From contig NZ_CP067225.1 in NCBI RefSeq assembly GCF_016617715.1, positions 2,610,001-2,674,000 on the forward strand: DNA of 64,000 bases. Direction: 5' to 3'. The position numbers and the translations under genes are program-made. Below are positions 63,097 through 64,000 of this stretch, one piece after another. Every line of letters starts with the position of its first letter. Within the stretch, counting starts at the first letter, position 1. A model generated the notes under the pieces. The model did no database searches, had not been told where the DNA came from, and saw only the letters and a program-made list of their open reading frames with translations. This DNA is from Paracoccus sp. MC1862. Lineage in GTDB: Bacteria > Pseudomonadota > Alphaproteobacteria > Rhodobacterales > Rhodobacteraceae.

Positions 63097-64000
63097 TCGT
63101 CGGGACGGCGGGGCATATCGACCACGGCAAGACGGCGCTGGTCCGGGCGCTGACCGGCGTCGATGCCGACAGGCTGGCCGAGGAAAAGACGCGCGGCATC
63201 ACCATCGAACTGGGCTTTGCCTATGCCGATCTGGGCGGCGGCGGCATTACCGGCTTTGTGGACGTGCCGGGGCACGAACGCTTCGTCCATACCATGCTGG
63301 CGGGGGCCGGCGGCATCGACCTTGCGCTGCTGGTGGTGGCCGCCGATGACGGCGTGATGCCGCAGACACGCGAGCATCTGGCGATCCTCGACCTGCTGGG
63401 CGTCCATCGCGGCATCGTGGGTTTGAGCAAGGCGGACCTCGCCGATCAGGCCCGCCGCACCGCCGTCACCGCCGAGATAAAGGCGCTGCTGGACGGCACG
63501 GGGCTGGACGGTGCGCCGGTCATCCCCGTCTCGACCGTCACCGGCGAGGGGATCGAGGCCCTGCGCGCGGCTCTCGCCGAAGCCGAGGCCGAGACCACGG
63601 CGCGGGCCGAGGATGCGCGCTTCCGCCTTGGCGTGGACCGCAGCTTCATCCTGAAAGGCGCGGGCACGGTCGTCACCGGCACGGTGCTGACGGGCCGGGT
63701 GGCGGTTGGCGACACGGTCATGGTCTCGCCACGAGCGCTGACCGCGCGGGTGCGGGCGATCCATGCCCAGAACCAGCCGGTCCAGGTTGGCGTGGCCGGG
63801 CAGCGCTGCGCCCTGAACCTTGCGGGTGAGGGCATCGGGCGCGAGGCGATTCAACGCGGCGACATGATTGTGGACCCCGCGCTGCACGGGCCGGCCGAGC
63901 GGATCGACGCCAGCCTGCGGGTGCTGGGATCAGAAGCGCGTCCCATTGGCACATGGTTTCCTGCCCGCCTGCACAGCGGCGCAGCCGAGGTCGGGGCGCG
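63093..64000 (+). CDS. selB: Selenocysteine-specific elongation factor SelB (N-terminal part, window edge)
   Basis: The frame starts [20 protein letters not shown] and runs to the window end (302 codons). G1 is GHIDHGKT, the switch region is [15 protein letters not shown]3 is DVPGH and G4 GLSKAD, all of the EF-Tu-like GTPase domain of SelB, followed by domain II ([14 protein letters not shown]). SelB brings Sec-tRNA(Sec) to the UGA plus SECIS. The winged-helix C-terminal domain is outside the window. The ATG overlaps the selA stop (ATGA). Confidence 0.95.
   Translation, partial: MIVGTAGHIDHGKTALVRALTGVDADRLAEEKTRGITIELGFAYADLGGGGITGFVDVPGHERFVHTMLAGAGGIDLALLVVAADDGVMPQTREHLAILDLLGVHRGIVGLSKADLADQARRTAVTAEIKALLDGTGLDGAPVIPVSTVTGEGIEALRAALAEAEAETTARAEDARFRLGVDRSFILKGAGTVVTGTVLTGRVAVGDTVMVSPRALTARVRAIHAQNQPVQVGVAGQRCALNLAGEGIGREAIQRGDMIVDPALHGPAERIDASLRVLGSEARPIGTWFPARLHSGAAEVGA

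Noticed and set aside
1..64000. CRISPR arrays, insertion sequences, rRNA operons and prophage
   Set aside because: No regularly spaced direct repeats with unique spacers, no transposase, integrase or phage structural motif, and no rRNA-like sequence was seen.
61729..64000. tRNA-Sec (selC) within the selenium module
   Set aside because: I looked for a long-acceptor tRNA with anticodon TCA between 54.7 kb and the end and found none; the gaps are too small.

Overview
The window is high-GC, densely packed chromosomal DNA of an alphaproteobacterium. The gene set (MsrPQ, HDAC-xseB-ispA-dxs order, SDHAF4-type protein, fused MrpA-B antiporter, formate dehydrogenase-N linked to selenocysteine genes) and recurrent intergenic repeats with a GGATATTT core suggest Rhodobacteraceae, probably Paracoccus or a close relative. 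That placement is inference; there is no rRNA here. No prophage, insertion sequence or CRISPR array is visible. The possible marks of transfer are a duplicated tRNA-Lys 3' end, an Mrr-type restriction gene hooked to dxs, and an orphan gene near 30 kb.

Layout. 1-7.1 kb: msrQ (cut by the window edge), msrP, clpB, divergent pyrF, a membrane protein, a Nudix hydrolase and an N-formylglutamate amidohydrolase. 7.2-7.6 kb: tRNA-Val(GAC), zinc-independent L36 and a strong terminator. 7.8-17.8 kb: a minus-strand cluster of acyl-CoA synthetase, LivG-, LivH-, LivM-, LivK- and LivF-type ABC genes, a PaaK-like ligase and a peptidoglycan-binding-repeat protein. It is faced by a divergent PAS hybrid kinase and OmpR-type regulator (17.9-20.5 kb). 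20.7-29.3 kb: rsmB, an SDHAF4-like gene, a broken GNAT gene, dadA, dapB, rbfA, a DUF2233 protein, truB, an MFS transporter and HU. 29.3-36.3 kb: an orphan protein, amn, an LLM oxidoreductase, an SDR protein, an SH3 protein, a VIT transporter and mrr. 36.3-42.7 kb: dxs, ispA, xseB, an HDAC-like gene, mtaB, dapF and tRNA-Lys(TTT). 42.7-49.4 kb: a tRNA-derived repeat scar, a gene-free stretch with possible RNA structure, and the Mrp (mnhA-G) operon. 49.6-54.7 kb: rpe, a NarL-type two-component pair, and divergent epmA and efp. 54.75 kb to the end: selD facing fdnG-fdxH-gamma subunit-fdhE-selA-selB.

How genes work together. The last 9 kb is a self-contained selenium module. SelD makes selenophosphate, SelA makes Sec-tRNA, and SelB delivers it at an in-frame UGA in fdnG. 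The product is the catalytic subunit of a Tat-exported, membrane-bound, formate-oxidising complex. The acyl-CoA ligase/ABC/two-component cluster looks like an uptake-and-activation system for an unknown organic acid, and it is the best candidate in the window for an undescribed system. EpmA beside EF-P indicates lysylation of EF-P, although EpmB is not in the window. All coordinates, starts and motifs were read by eye. No database search, folding or alignment program was run.
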